Assembly: GCA_964595945.1 (NCBI GenBank)
Contig: CAZQSL010000009.1
Span: forward strand, 1 to 49,903
Direction: 5' to 3'
DNA from: CAZQSL01 sp964595945
Lineage (GTDB): Bacteria; UBP15; UBA6099; JAJRTR01
Length of the DNA stretch: 49,903 bases
Part shown: piece by piece, positions 8,809-16,953 of the stretch
Position numbering within the stretch: the stretch's first letter is position 1
Layout of the letters: the number at the start of each line of letters is the position of its first letter
The notes under the pieces: generated by a model
Seen by the model: the letters and a program-made list of their open reading frames with translations, nothing else
Databases searched by the model: none
Told to the model about the DNA's origin: nothing
Translations under genes and position numbers: made by a program

Positions 8809-10824
8809 ATGGATGGTATTTTTAAGGTAGCGTCACCGTTCGAACCAACAGGCGACCAGCCGGAAGCGATTGCGGGAGTTGTCGAAAGTGTCCGAGCCGG
8901 TAACAAGTTCACAACGCTCATCGGTGTCACAGGCTCGGGCAAAACCTACACGATGGCGAAGGTCATCGAACAGCTTCAGCGCCCCGCGCTCATCATCGCT
9001 CACAACAAAACTCTTGCCGCGCAACTCTGCAACGAATACAAAGAGTTCTTTCCGTCCAATCTCGTCGAATTTTTCGTGAGTTATTACGACTACTACCAGC
9101 CCGAAGCCTACATCCCTTACACCAACACATATATCGAAAAAGACGCGACGGTCAATCAGGAACTTGACCGCCTGCGCCACTCGGCCACGCAGGCAGTGCT
9201 GCTGCGCCGCGATGTTGTCGTTGTCGCAAGCGTATCTTCCATCTATGGGCTCGGTTCGCCCGATGACTACGAAAGTGTTTGTCTCAAACTCGATCGCGGC
9301 ATGGAAATCGATCGCGACGAACTCCTCCTGCGCCTCGCCGCCATGCAGTACAACCGCACCGAAGGCCCCCTCGAATGCGGCTTCTTCCGTGTCAGGGGCG
9401 GCACTCTCGAAATCATGCCCTCCGATCGCGTAACCGCTCTTCGCATCGACTTCTTCGGCGACGAAATCGAACGAATCCAGCAAACCGACCCCGCCACCGC
9501 CAACTCCATCGCCGTCTATGATTCCATCATGATTTTTCCCGCAACACACTATGTCCTGATGCCCGACCGCATGGCCGACATCGCGGAAAATATCGACGAA
9601 GAACTCCAGGACCGTTACACCGAACTCATGAACCTCGGGAAGGAAATGGAAGCCAAACGCCTGCTCGAACGCGTGCGCCGCGATGTCGAACTCATCCGCG
9701 AAATGGGGTTTTGCCCCGGAGTCGAAAATTACTCACGCCACTTCGACAATCGTTCCGCAGGCGAAGCCCCCTACACACTCATCGACTACTTTCCCGACGA
9801 CCTCGTCGTCATCATCGACGAATCCCATGTCAGCATCCCGCAGATACGCGCCATGTTCAACGGCGACCATTCACGCAAAAGCAGCCTCGTCGATTTCGGT
9901 TTCCGGCTCCCGTCAGCCTACGACAACCGGCCGCTCTCATTCGACGAATTTATCGACCGCGCTCCGCAGATCATTTTCGTCAGCGCCACACCCGGTCCTT
10001 ACGAATACGCTAACAGCCAGCGTATCGTAGAACAGATCATCCGTCCCACCGGCCTGCTCGACCCGCTCGTCGAAATCAGGCCCATCAAGGGCCAGATGGC
10101 CTCACTGTTAGGAGAAATCAATGCCGTCACCTCCCAAGGCGAACGTGTCCTCGTCACCACACTCACTAAAAAAATGGCCGAAGAACTCACTGAATACCTG
10201 CTCGAAAAAGGCGTGAAGGCCCGCTATATGCACTCCGACATCGAAACGCTCGACCGCATCCAGATCATCTACGACCTGCGCCGCGGCGCCTTCGACGTGC
10301 TCGTAGGCATCAATCTTCTGCGTGAAGGACTCGACATCCCCGAAGTCTCGCTCGTCGCTATCCTCGACGCCGACAAGGAAGGATTTCTGCGCTCCGCGAC
10401 CACGATGATCCAGACAATGGGCCGAGCCGCCCGGAATCTCAATGGCCGCGTCATCCTCTTTGCTGATCGAATCACAAACTCGATGAAAATAGCACTCGAT
10501 GAAACCTCACGACGACGCAGTATCCAGTCCGAACACAACCAGCTCTACGACATCACTCCACGCACTATAATCAAATCCGTACAGGAACGATTCGAAACGT
10601 CCACCTACCGTACAGTCGACAAATACTCCACCGCCGCTGCCGCCGAAGCCGATGTTGCTGTCAGCGGGATTGCCGAAACTTCACTCAAGGTCGCCGAACT
10701 CGAACGCCGTATGTGGGATGCTTCAAACAAACTTGATTTTGAAACCGCCGCTGCCATCCGAGACCAGATCGTGAAACTTTCCGGCGAACCTGCAAAAAAA
10801 CAAACGGGCAGAAACAAAGGATAG
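8809..10824 (+). CDS. uvrB: Excinuclease ABC subunit B (UvrB)
   Basis: 671 residues from the ATG at 8809, chosen because AGAAGGGG sits eight bases before it and MDGIFKVASPFEPTGDQPEA is the family N-terminus; an ATG at 8755 would add 18 untypical residues. UvrB verifies DNA damage after UvrA loading and positions UvrC for incision. Seen: Walker A GVTGSGKTYT with Lys46, the beta-hairpin region YYDYYQPEAYIPYTNTYIEK, the DESH Walker B motif (IDESHVSIPQ), the C-terminal helicase motifs (LREGLDIPEV, TMGRAARN), YAD/RRG-type regions, and a C-terminal UVR coiled coil (ELERRMWDASNKLDFETAA) for UvrC contact. It probably has its own promoter near the palindrome at 8765-8783. Confidence 0.98.
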   Translation: MDGIFKVASPFEPTGDQPEAIAGVVESVRAGNKFTTLIGVTGSGKTYTMAKVIEQLQRPALIIAHNKTLAAQLCNEYKEFFPSNLVEFFVSYYDYYQPEAYIPYTNTYIEKDATVNQELDRLRHSATQAVLLRRDVVVVASVSSIYGLGSPDDYESVCLKLDRGMEIDRDELLLRLAAMQYNRTEGPLECGFFRVRGGTLEIMPSDRVTALRIDFFGDEIERIQQTDPATANSIAVYDSIMIFPATHYVLMPDRMADIAENIDEELQDRYTELMNLGKEMEAKRLLERVRRDVELIREMGFCPGVENYSRHFDNRSAGEAPYTLIDYFPDDLVVIIDESHVSIPQIRAMFNGDHSRKSSLVDFGFRLPSAYDNRPLSFDEFIDRAPQIIFVSATPGPYEYANSQRIVEQIIRPTGLLDPLVEIRPIKGQMASLLGEINAVTSQGERVLVTTLTKKMAEELTEYLLEKGVKARYMHSDIETLDRIQIIYDLRRGAFDVLVGINLLREGLDIPEVSLVAILDADKEGFLRSATTMIQTMGRAARNLNGRVILFADRITNSMKIALDETSRRRSIQSEHNQLYDITPRTIIKSVQERFETSTYRTVDKYSTAAAAEADVAVSGIAETSLKVAELERRMWDASNKLDFETAAAIRDQIVKLSGEPAKKQTGRNKG

Positions 10825-11232
10825 GGACAAAATGTGGAATAGGTGGGCGATTGGATTGTTCCTTTGCTCGTGATCCGCTTTTTACGCAGTTATCTCACAA
10901 TCTATCCGTGCTCCCCCCCGGGCTTTGTACAATGCTGCTTTGGTCATCATCATTTATACACAACGCTATGAGTAATTGCGCATGTTATGGCATGATAAGT
11001 AGTCTTACAGGTGTAATACTACTTGTTTATGCGAAAAAAACATATTGCGTTGCGTATAGACATGCGTCTGTATCATCGTTGATCGCGCTACTGCCCGATT
11101 GCGTCGAAATATATACGTGCGGAAATTCTCTCAAGTAGCGTTCCCTGACAAGATCGCGGATACTGTCAGGCCGGTATACCCATGAGTTCTCCCGCGTGAT
11201 ATGATTAACCAATACTGAACTGGAGAACGGTC
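10825..11232. other. Gene-free stretch between uvrB and the M14 peptidase gene
   Basis: 408 bases with no supported gene. The frame at 10851-11138 has Cys-rich, low-coherence translation and no ribosome site, so I treat it as chance. One imperfect hairpin is visible at 10997-11024: AAGTAGT with ACTACTT, then TTAC with GTAA inside, loop AGGT. There is no T-tract directly after it. The promoter of the peptidase gene should lie in the right half. Confidence 0.5.
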
Positions 11233-12279
11233 ATGACTGCCAATATGTGGAAAACCACGCGCGTTGCAATTGTCTTTCTGTGTATAATCCTGCCATTGAC
11301 TGCAGTAGCAATTGCTGAAGAGAGCTATCCATCGTATGACGAAATGACGCAAGAGACACTCGCGCTCGCTACGCGCTATCCGAGATACGCAACCATTTCG
11401 CGATACGGCACAAGTGTCGAGGGCCGGACTCTATACGCAGTGCGCATCGCGATGCCGGATGGCAAAAAACGCCCGGAAGCTTTCGTAGCGTCAACGATTC
11501 ACGGCAACGAGTGGATTGCGAACAGAATGGCGATGGCAGTCGCCGAGCGCCTTCTTTCGGGCATTGAAACTGATCCGTGGATTACTTCACTGATGGGCAA
11601 AACCGACATCTGGGTGCTGCCTTGCCTCAACCCCGACGGCTATGTCGCGACCGAACTTGAACGCGGCAAACTCGCACCCACTCGCAAGACGCGGCACAAT
11701 GCGCATGGTGTTGATCTCAACCGAAATTTCCCTCTGCCCGGCCCGCGCTCGATGAACATTGAAATGGCTGGCTCCACCGATCCGGACAGTGACTACTTCA
11801 TGGGCAATGAGCCTTACTCCGAACCCGAAACGCAGGCAATCCGCGATTTCGTAGCGGCCCACAGGTTTTATGCATCCATCGATATTCACAGCAACTGGGG
11901 AACGGTGTTCCCGGCTCGATGTCCCGACATGACATGCCAACGGCTTTACAAAGAAATGTTCAAACCTGCGCTCGCTCATCAGAAACGCATCTATGCACTC
12001 GGCATGGCTCCCGCGATGGATTCATTCACCGGTGAAATGGAAGATGCCATGTACTACGATTTCGGGATTCTCTCCGCCTGCTGGGAAGTCTCATTCCTCG
12101 CCGACGGCAAGGCCGATTTCGCCGCCACCAATGACTGGTTCAACCAGCTCAATCCCATTGCTATCACGCCATGGATCGACAATGACCGCGATTCCATAAT
12201 CCTTGCTATCGAAAAGGCGCTCGATCTTACAAAAGGCGAACCTGTTGGAATAGAACATCGCAAGTGGAAAGGCAAATAG
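11233..12279 (+). CDS. Secreted M14-family zinc carboxypeptidase
   Basis: 348 residues, ATG with GGAGA six bases upstream. A signal peptide covers about residues 1-28 (VAIVFLCIILPLTAVAIA, then AEE). The M14 zinc ligands are visible as HGNEW (His90, Glu93) and DIHSNWG (His219); the substrate-binding HGVDLNRNFPLPG lies between, and the catalytic glutamate fits CWEVSF (Glu285). Enzymes of this family remove C-terminal amino acids, or in some branches cleave cell-wall peptides. Its export signal points to the periplasm or outside. It stands alone, with an AraC regulator convergent to it 26 bases downstream. Substrate class cannot be told from the motifs. Confidence 0.92.
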   Translation: MTANMWKTTRVAIVFLCIILPLTAVAIAEESYPSYDEMTQETLALATRYPRYATISRYGTSVEGRTLYAVRIAMPDGKKRPEAFVASTIHGNEWIANRMAMAVAERLLSGIETDPWITSLMGKTDIWVLPCLNPDGYVATELERGKLAPTRKTRHNAHGVDLNRNFPLPGPRSMNIEMAGSTDPDSDYFMGNEPYSEPETQAIRDFVAAHRFYASIDIHSNWGTVFPARCPDMTCQRLYKEMFKPALAHQKRIYALGMAPAMDSFTGEMEDAMYYDFGILSACWEVSFLADGKADFAATNDWFNQLNPIAITPWIDNDRDSIILAIEKALDLTKGEPVGIEHRKWKGK

Positions 12280-12298
12280 CCACAGCAGTGATCTGTGG
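12280..12298. terminator. Short hairpin between convergent genes
   Basis: CCACAG (12280-12285) pairs with CTGTGG (12293-12298) across a 7-nt loop, filling most of the 26 bases between the M14 peptidase stop and the AraC stop. It may serve both strands, but the stem is short and neither side has a T-tract. Confidence 0.3.
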
Positions 12299-12305
12299 TC
12301 CTGGG

Positions 12306-13223
12306 TTAAATACTTAGCAGCTGTTTTTTTCCATGAGTCGAACGCCATTCGCCGGGCGGCATACCGCAAAATGATTTAAATGCTTTGCTTAAGCTCGCCT
12401 CCGAGTCGTATCCTGTGACCATGGCGATTTCCTTAGTAGCGATTCCCGTGTTTTCGAGATATTCAGCAGCGATGTTCATACGAAGGTTTTTGAGATAGCA
12501 CATGGGTGACATGCCGACCATGCTGCTGAATCTCGCAGCGAATGGAGAACGGGACATGCCGACGCATTCCGCCAGTTCTTCAACGGTCCACGCATGGGCA
12601 GGCCTGCCGTGAAGCGCTGCAAGAGCGGAGGCTATCCGGGTATCCTTAAGTGCGCCAAGCCAGCTCGCTGCTTCCTTTTCATTGGCGGAATCGAGCCATG
12701 TCCGCAGCACGTGTACGAAAAGTATTTCGGCCGCGCGCGCAAACACGAGCTTTGCCCCCGGCAGTTTCAGGCTGGACTCTTCGATGACAAAGGCAAGTAT
12801 CATATCCAATGTCTCGGGGGTTTCATTGAGTTTACATGTCAGCGTCATTACCGTGGGGAGCAGTGGCAATATGAGTTTTTCGCGCCCCGGACTGCATCTG
12901 AAAGATCCGGAGAGCATGTCGGTTTCCATTATTTCAGAGGTTCGGTTGTCATATACGCAGTAGGCCTGTCCCCGCGTCATCACGATCATTTCTCCCCTGT
13001 TAAGCATGCGTTCCTGCGATTCCGAAGCGAGTTTAATGCTACAGCCGCCACGCACTATGTAGTAGAAATGAATCATGTTGTCGGGCGGCATTTCAAGCGT
13101 CCACGGAGAGGACTGGCGCGTTCGCGCGAAATTATGGCCCTGAAGTCCCATGAAATGAAGTACGTCCGCAAGTACATCGGGCCTCTCTTCAGAAGGATTG
13201 GTGTTATGAATTAAAATTTCCAT
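12306..13223 (-). CDS. AraC-family transcriptional regulator with N-terminal cupin
   Basis: 305 residues from the ATG at 13223, chosen because GGGAG lies seven bases upstream; a longer frame begins at 13277 without a good ribosome site. An N-terminal cupin-type sensor (about 1-180; SPWTLEMP and FYYIVRGG are typical of the cupin_6 group) precedes two C-terminal helix-turn-helix units: VEELAECVGMSRSPFAARF and the AraC signature around ATKEIAMVTGYDSEASLSKAF. It is divergent from the PLP-lyase/amidohydrolase/transporter unit, the usual arrangement for a local activator, so it probably controls that unit and perhaps itself. The ligand is unknown. Three TTNCAGGAC-like repeats lie in the shared region. 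Confidence 0.92.
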   Translation of the reverse strand: MEILIHNTNPSEERPDVLADVLHFMGLQGHNFARTRQSSPWTLEMPPDNMIHFYYIVRGGCSIKLASESQERMLNRGEMIVMTRGQAYCVYDNRTSEIMETDMLSGSFRCSPGREKLILPLLPTVMTLTCKLNETPETLDMILAFVIEESSLKLPGAKLVFARAAEILFVHVLRTWLDSANEKEAASWLGALKDTRIASALAALHGRPAHAWTVEELAECVGMSRSPFAARFSSMVGMSPMCYLKNLRMNIAAEYLENTGIATKEIAMVTGYDSEASLSKAFKSFCGMPPGEWRSTHGKKQLLSI

Positions 13224-13246
13224 GTTGGGACTCCCGGACAAGTATT

Positions 13247-13329
13247 CAGGACTGTTGAGCATTGTTATGGTATCCATCTTACTATATTGTTGTTTTCAGG
13301 ACAAATGCAATTGCTTAAGTTTGCAGGAC
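13247..13329 (+). promoter_or_regulatory. Three CAGGAC direct repeats in the AraC/lyase divergent region
   Basis: TTCAGGAC occurs at 13245-13252 and 13295-13302, and the variant TTGCAGGAC at 13321-13329, all on the same strand. AraC-type activators bind tandem direct half-sites. Two spacings (50 and 27 bases) are seen rather than the classic adjacent pair, so this is a candidate regulator site only. Confidence 0.3.
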
Positions 13330-13445
13330 ATCATTCTCGGGCGGTTAAAAATAGCGGGAATAGCGTCCATAGTTGGAATAATTGCGGATTCTGCAATTGT
13401 CTCAAATTCATCTATCGAAAATATCCATCTCGGGAGGCGCGAAAT

Positions 13446-14888
13446 ATGAAGACCATACCGGAAAAAGGTTTATGCAAAAATGATGTTCTCGGCGATCTTG
13501 AGTCATTCAGGGTAAAAGACCTTGACTGGCGTAGCGGGAAGGTATTCGGGTTCATTTACGATGTGGACGAAGAGCTGCGCGAGGTGGTCAAGGAATCATA
13601 CATGATGTACCTCGTGGAGAACGGGCTGGACCCCACGAGTTATCCGAGCATATTGAGGATGGAAAACGAGATAGTGGCAATGGTCGGCGGCGATCTCCTG
13701 CGGGGAGGCGACAAAGTAGTCGGGAATGTCACGTCAGGGGGCACGGAAAGCATCATGATGACAGTGCTTGCGGCCCGCAACCGCGCCCGGGCGCTGCACC
13801 CGGAAATTACTGCACCGGAAATCGTGATGCCATTCACCGCGCATGCGGCTTTTTACAAGGCGTCTCACTATCTCGGAGTCAAGATTGTGACAGTGCCGGT
13901 CAAGGATGATTCTTTCGAGGCGGACCCGGCCGCTATGCGTGAGGCGGTGAATGACAATACGATCCTGATCGTATGCTCCGCGCCCGGATATGCTCATGGT
14001 GTAATTGATCCGGTCAGAGAAATAGCGGCCATCGCTGTCGATAAAAACATCCTTTGCCATGTGGATTGCTGCGTAGGCGGTATACACCTTTCAATCATGC
14101 GCAGAATGGGTGAGCCGGTGCAGGATTTTGATTTTTCGGTGCCTGGCGTCACAAGCATCAGCGTAGACATGCACAAGTATGGCTATTCGGCGAAAAACTG
14201 CTCTCTGATCCTGTATCGCAGCCGTGACGTGCGGCGCTACCAGATTTTTGCATGCGCCAAGTGGCCTGGTTATACGATTGTCAATCCTGTCGCGAGCAGC
14301 AGCAGGACGGGCGGTCCGTTTGCCGCAGCGTGGGCAGTGCTGAATTTTCTCGGCGTCGATGGATACACGCGCATTGTCAGCGATGTAATGAAGGCCACCC
14401 GTCTCGTCATCGACGGCATCAACCGTATCCCAGGCCTGAAGATAAACGGAAATCCGCAGATGTGCATGTTCTCATTTATCTCCGAAGACCCGAAACTGAA
14501 CGTTTACCGCATCGCCGATGAAATGAAAATCAGAGGCTGGTACATTCAGCCCCAATTTGCACGAGGCAATTCACGATCGAGCATACATATTTCATTCACA
14601 TATATCAACGTCAGTCAGGCCGCAGATATGCTACGCGATCTCAAAGCGTCCGTCGAAACCATCCGCAGCCAGCCGGAAATGAAAATGGCCGACTTTTCAG
14701 CACTGGCATCCAGTCTTCAAGGGCTGGACGAGGAAGGGCTGCTTGACATGCTCGAAATGATCGGCGCAAGCGGCGGAAATATGCCCGACAGGATGGAGCC
14801 TGTAAACAGACTTCTTGAATCCCTGCCGGATGACCTTGAGGAATTTATTATTTCCTCGTTTTTCAACACGATGCAGAAAGCGCAATGA
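13446..14888 (+). CDS. Sphingosine-1-phosphate-lyase-like PLP-dependent enzyme
   Basis: 480 residues from the ATG at 13446, which has GGGAGG eight bases upstream; the longer frame from 13287 adds 53 residues unlike the family. Fold type I, group II PLP enzyme. Seen: GNVTSGGTES (phosphate cradle), FTAHAAFYKASHYLG, SAPGYAHGVIDPV, the aspartate region HVDCCVGG, and the PLP-lysine motif SVDMHKYGYSAK. The match to eukaryotic sphingosine-1-phosphate lyase is extensive (TSGGTES, HAAF.KA..Y.G.KIV, HGVIDPV, GVTSIS.D.HKYGY, RPGG-like RTGG) and continues into a helical C-terminal tail. That enzyme splits a phosphorylated sphingoid base into a fatty aldehyde and phosphoethanolamine. No N-terminal membrane anchor is present, so it should be cytosolic. 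Amino-acid decarboxylase activity is the main alternative. Confidence 0.85.
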   Translation: MKTIPEKGLCKNDVLGDLESFRVKDLDWRSGKVFGFIYDVDEELREVVKESYMMYLVENGLDPTSYPSILRMENEIVAMVGGDLLRGGDKVVGNVTSGGTESIMMTVLAARNRARALHPEITAPEIVMPFTAHAAFYKASHYLGVKIVTVPVKDDSFEADPAAMREAVNDNTILIVCSAPGYAHGVIDPVREIAAIAVDKNILCHVDCCVGGIHLSIMRRMGEPVQDFDFSVPGVTSISVDMHKYGYSAKNCSLILYRSRDVRRYQIFACAKWPGYTIVNPVASSSRTGGPFAAAWAVLNFLGVDGYTRIVSDVMKATRLVIDGINRIPGLKINGNPQMCMFSFISEDPKLNVYRIADEMKIRGWYIQPQFARGNSRSSIHISFTYINVSQAADMLRDLKASVETIRSQPEMKMADFSALASSLQGLDEEGLLDMLEMIGASGGNMPDRMEPVNRLLESLPDDLEEFIISSFFNTMQKAQ

Positions 14889-14919
14889 CGGCATATACAC
14901 TTGAAAAGGGGAGAGGGGC

Positions 14920-15963
14920 ATGGCTGAAGAACGAACACTTTATCCTAATTGGCAATCGCTTTGCGAATCCGGCTACTTCAGGCAGCTACCTGACGGCAGG
15001 CTCGAACTCATTGCGCCCGACGTCGACGGAATTATTGATTTCCACACGCATCTGGGGTGGACTGTCCTGCTCGCAAAAAAAGTCGACCTGCTGAAAAGAC
15101 ACCCTGAAACACTGCATGATTTCAATCGCAAACTGAAGGTGGACCTCAGCGTTTACTCGGGTGTCAACTTCTACAACGAGCGCCCCAAATGGGGTAGCGA
15201 AGACTATGTGCCCGCTGCAATTTCTCCATTCACCAATGGCATTCACCATACGCACACGGTACCTAATATCGTCTGGGACATGGATCCACTGAAGATACGG
15301 AAATCCGTGATACTGTCGCTCGACATCAAACTCGGACCGATCCTTTCAGACAACAATTACAGATTCGGCGAAGCGATCAGAAAAGGCGCGCCTGACAGAC
15401 TTGTATTCTTCTGCACAGTACATCCCAGACACCCGCGCCGCGAAAAAGTCATCGAAGACTCCCTTGCGATGGGAGCTATGGGCATGAAAATCCACCCTGA
15501 GATGCTGCTCATGTCGATGCAGGCGCCTGAGATGATAAGCCTCTTGAAACTCTGGAACAAAATCTCGGGCGGGAAACCGGTACTGTTCCACAGCGGATTC
15601 AACGGCTTCGAGCCCAAAAAGGCTCGCGAACACGCCGCCATTGAAACCTATCACTCCGCAGTCGCAGCACTCGAAGGAGGCATCGCCGTACTCGGACACT
15701 CCGCCATGAATCAGTATCGCACAGCCATTGAAATATGCGAAAAATATCCTCACTGCCACCTCGAACTCAGCGGACAGCCCAAGTCACACCTTCGGGAAAT
15801 GCTCGACCGGCTTGGCCCGGATCGCCTGCTGTACGGATCCGACTGGCCCGTATATCCACAGGCCATCCCCATCACAAAAATACTTATGGCAACAGAAGAC
15901 TGTCGTGAATACCGCAAAAAACTCCTTTACGACAATGCCGCAAAACTGCTCTCGCTCACATAA
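14920..15963 (+). CDS. COG2159-type metal-dependent amidohydrolase
   Basis: 347 residues; GGGGAGAGGGGC runs directly before the ATG. It is 31 bases after the lyase gene, so they are almost certainly cotranscribed. Amidohydrolase-2 TIM barrel: DFHTH carries the HxH metal ligands near residue 42, KIHPEM follows, then LFHSGFNG and VLGHSAMN with further histidines, and YGSDWPVYP near the C-terminus gives the catalytic aspartate. The family hydrolyses or decarboxylates small carbonyl compounds (for example acyl-amides and aromatic acids). The substrate is not readable. Its partner enzyme is lyase-like and the third gene is a transporter, which points to a small catabolic or detoxification route. 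Confidence 0.85.
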   Translation: MAEERTLYPNWQSLCESGYFRQLPDGRLELIAPDVDGIIDFHTHLGWTVLLAKKVDLLKRHPETLHDFNRKLKVDLSVYSGVNFYNERPKWGSEDYVPAAISPFTNGIHHTHTVPNIVWDMDPLKIRKSVILSLDIKLGPILSDNNYRFGEAIRKGAPDRLVFFCTVHPRHPRREKVIEDSLAMGAMGMKIHPEMLLMSMQAPEMISLLKLWNKISGGKPVLFHSGFNGFEPKKAREHAAIETYHSAVAALEGGIAVLGHSAMNQYRTAIEICEKYPHCHLELSGQPKSHLREMLDRLGPDRLLYGSDWPVYPQAIPITKILMATEDCREYRKKLLYDNAAKLLSLT

Positions 15964-16023
15964 AATATCTTGCTCTCCCACATGGAAACACCTGCAATCT
16001 GAGGCAATATACATGGAGTCGCT

Positions 16024-16899
16024 ATGGACGTGAAATACCTGATATTCATTGGCCTTGCCATGCTGACCCCTGCCATCGAAAACATTGGTCTGGGACTGCA
16101 AAAACTGGCCATAGATAAAATTCCGGCAGCAAATGGCCGCCTGAAAAAATCAGGTTGGACATTCGTGTGGATACTTGGCTTTGCACTGACGATTGTCGTC
16201 GCACTACTGATCTTCAAGACAATGTCACTTGGCAACGCATCAACAGTCGGCGCCTTCAGCGGATTCGGGCTGATCGTTCTTGCTCTGTTCTCACGATTTG
16301 TGCTGAAAGAAAAAATCCTTCCTCGTGAATTGATCGGGATTCTCATCATAATGTCAGGCACATCACTGATCGGGTATTTCAGTCACGGTCACCAGAATAC
16401 ATCGGTTGATTATGACAGTGAGAAACTCCTCATATTCATCCTTTGCCAAGCCTGCCTAATTGGTGCGGGATTTGCCGTGACCGTCAAGGCGCCTCGTCTT
16501 GCCGGAGTAATTCTGGGTATTATTGCGGGGAGCATAGCCGGATTATCGGTCACCACGCAGAAAATACTGTCGCACACATTTCTCGGGCTTTTCCGAGATC
16601 CGCTCCACGCCGACTATGCAGCAATCGCTCTGACTCCAGTCACATGGATTATGGTGCTGTACGGAATCGGAGGAGTCGTTTTGCTGCAATTCGCATATAA
16701 AAAAGGAAAAGCAGTGCAAGTAGTCCCTTCCCGCGCGACCGGTGCAATCCTGACACCCCTCATTGCGGGAGTCGCCTTGCTCAATGAATCAGTGCCGCCA
16801 CTCAGCCTTCTCGGCACATTGGTGATAATTGCCGGCATCATAGTTACCACCACAGCCAATCCAGCCAAAGCAGAGCATCATGGTGTCTCTATGAAATGA
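16024..16899 (+). CDS. DMT-superfamily (EamA/NIPA-like) membrane transporter
   Basis: 291 residues; GGAG five bases before the ATG. About nine or ten hydrophobic segments are visible in two repeats, for example LIFIGLAMLTPAIENIGLGL, WILGFALTIVVALLIF, IVLALFSRFVL plus ELIGILIIMSGTSLIGYF, and at the C-terminus TPLIAGVALLNESVPPLSLL, where the acidic NESVP motif is typical of EamA repeats. Drug/metabolite transporters move small metabolites across the inner membrane in either direction. It ends the lyase-amidohydrolase unit 60 bases after the amidohydrolase, so uptake of the substrate or export of the product of that pathway is likely. It is convergent to the histidine kinase gene. Confidence 0.85.
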   Translation: MDVKYLIFIGLAMLTPAIENIGLGLQKLAIDKIPAANGRLKKSGWTFVWILGFALTIVVALLIFKTMSLGNASTVGAFSGFGLIVLALFSRFVLKEKILPRELIGILIIMSGTSLIGYFSHGHQNTSVDYDSEKLLIFILCQACLIGAGFAVTVKAPRLAGVILGIIAGSIAGLSVTTQKILSHTFLGLFRDPLHADYAAIALTPVTWIMVLYGIGGVVLLQFAYKKGKAVQVVPSRATGAILTPLIAGVALLNESVPPLSLLGTLVIIAGIIVTTTANPAKAEHHGVSMK

Positions 16900-16953
16900 T
16901 ACCGATGAGCGTTCATCGAAGTAACATGTATGGATATACGGTGAGGGTAAGAA

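Noticed and set aside
8833..9549. Long open frame antisense to uvrB
   Set aside because: No ribosome site, no family resemblance, and fully covered by the canonical UvrB frame with third-position bias for the plus strand.
10851..11138. Small open frame after uvrB
   Set aside because: No Shine-Dalgarno, low-coherence translation and codon use unlike the neighbours.
16903..16918. Small hairpin CGATGA/TCATCG between the DMT transporter and kinase genes
   Set aside because: Only six pairs of modest GC content and no T-tract; too weak to call as a terminator.
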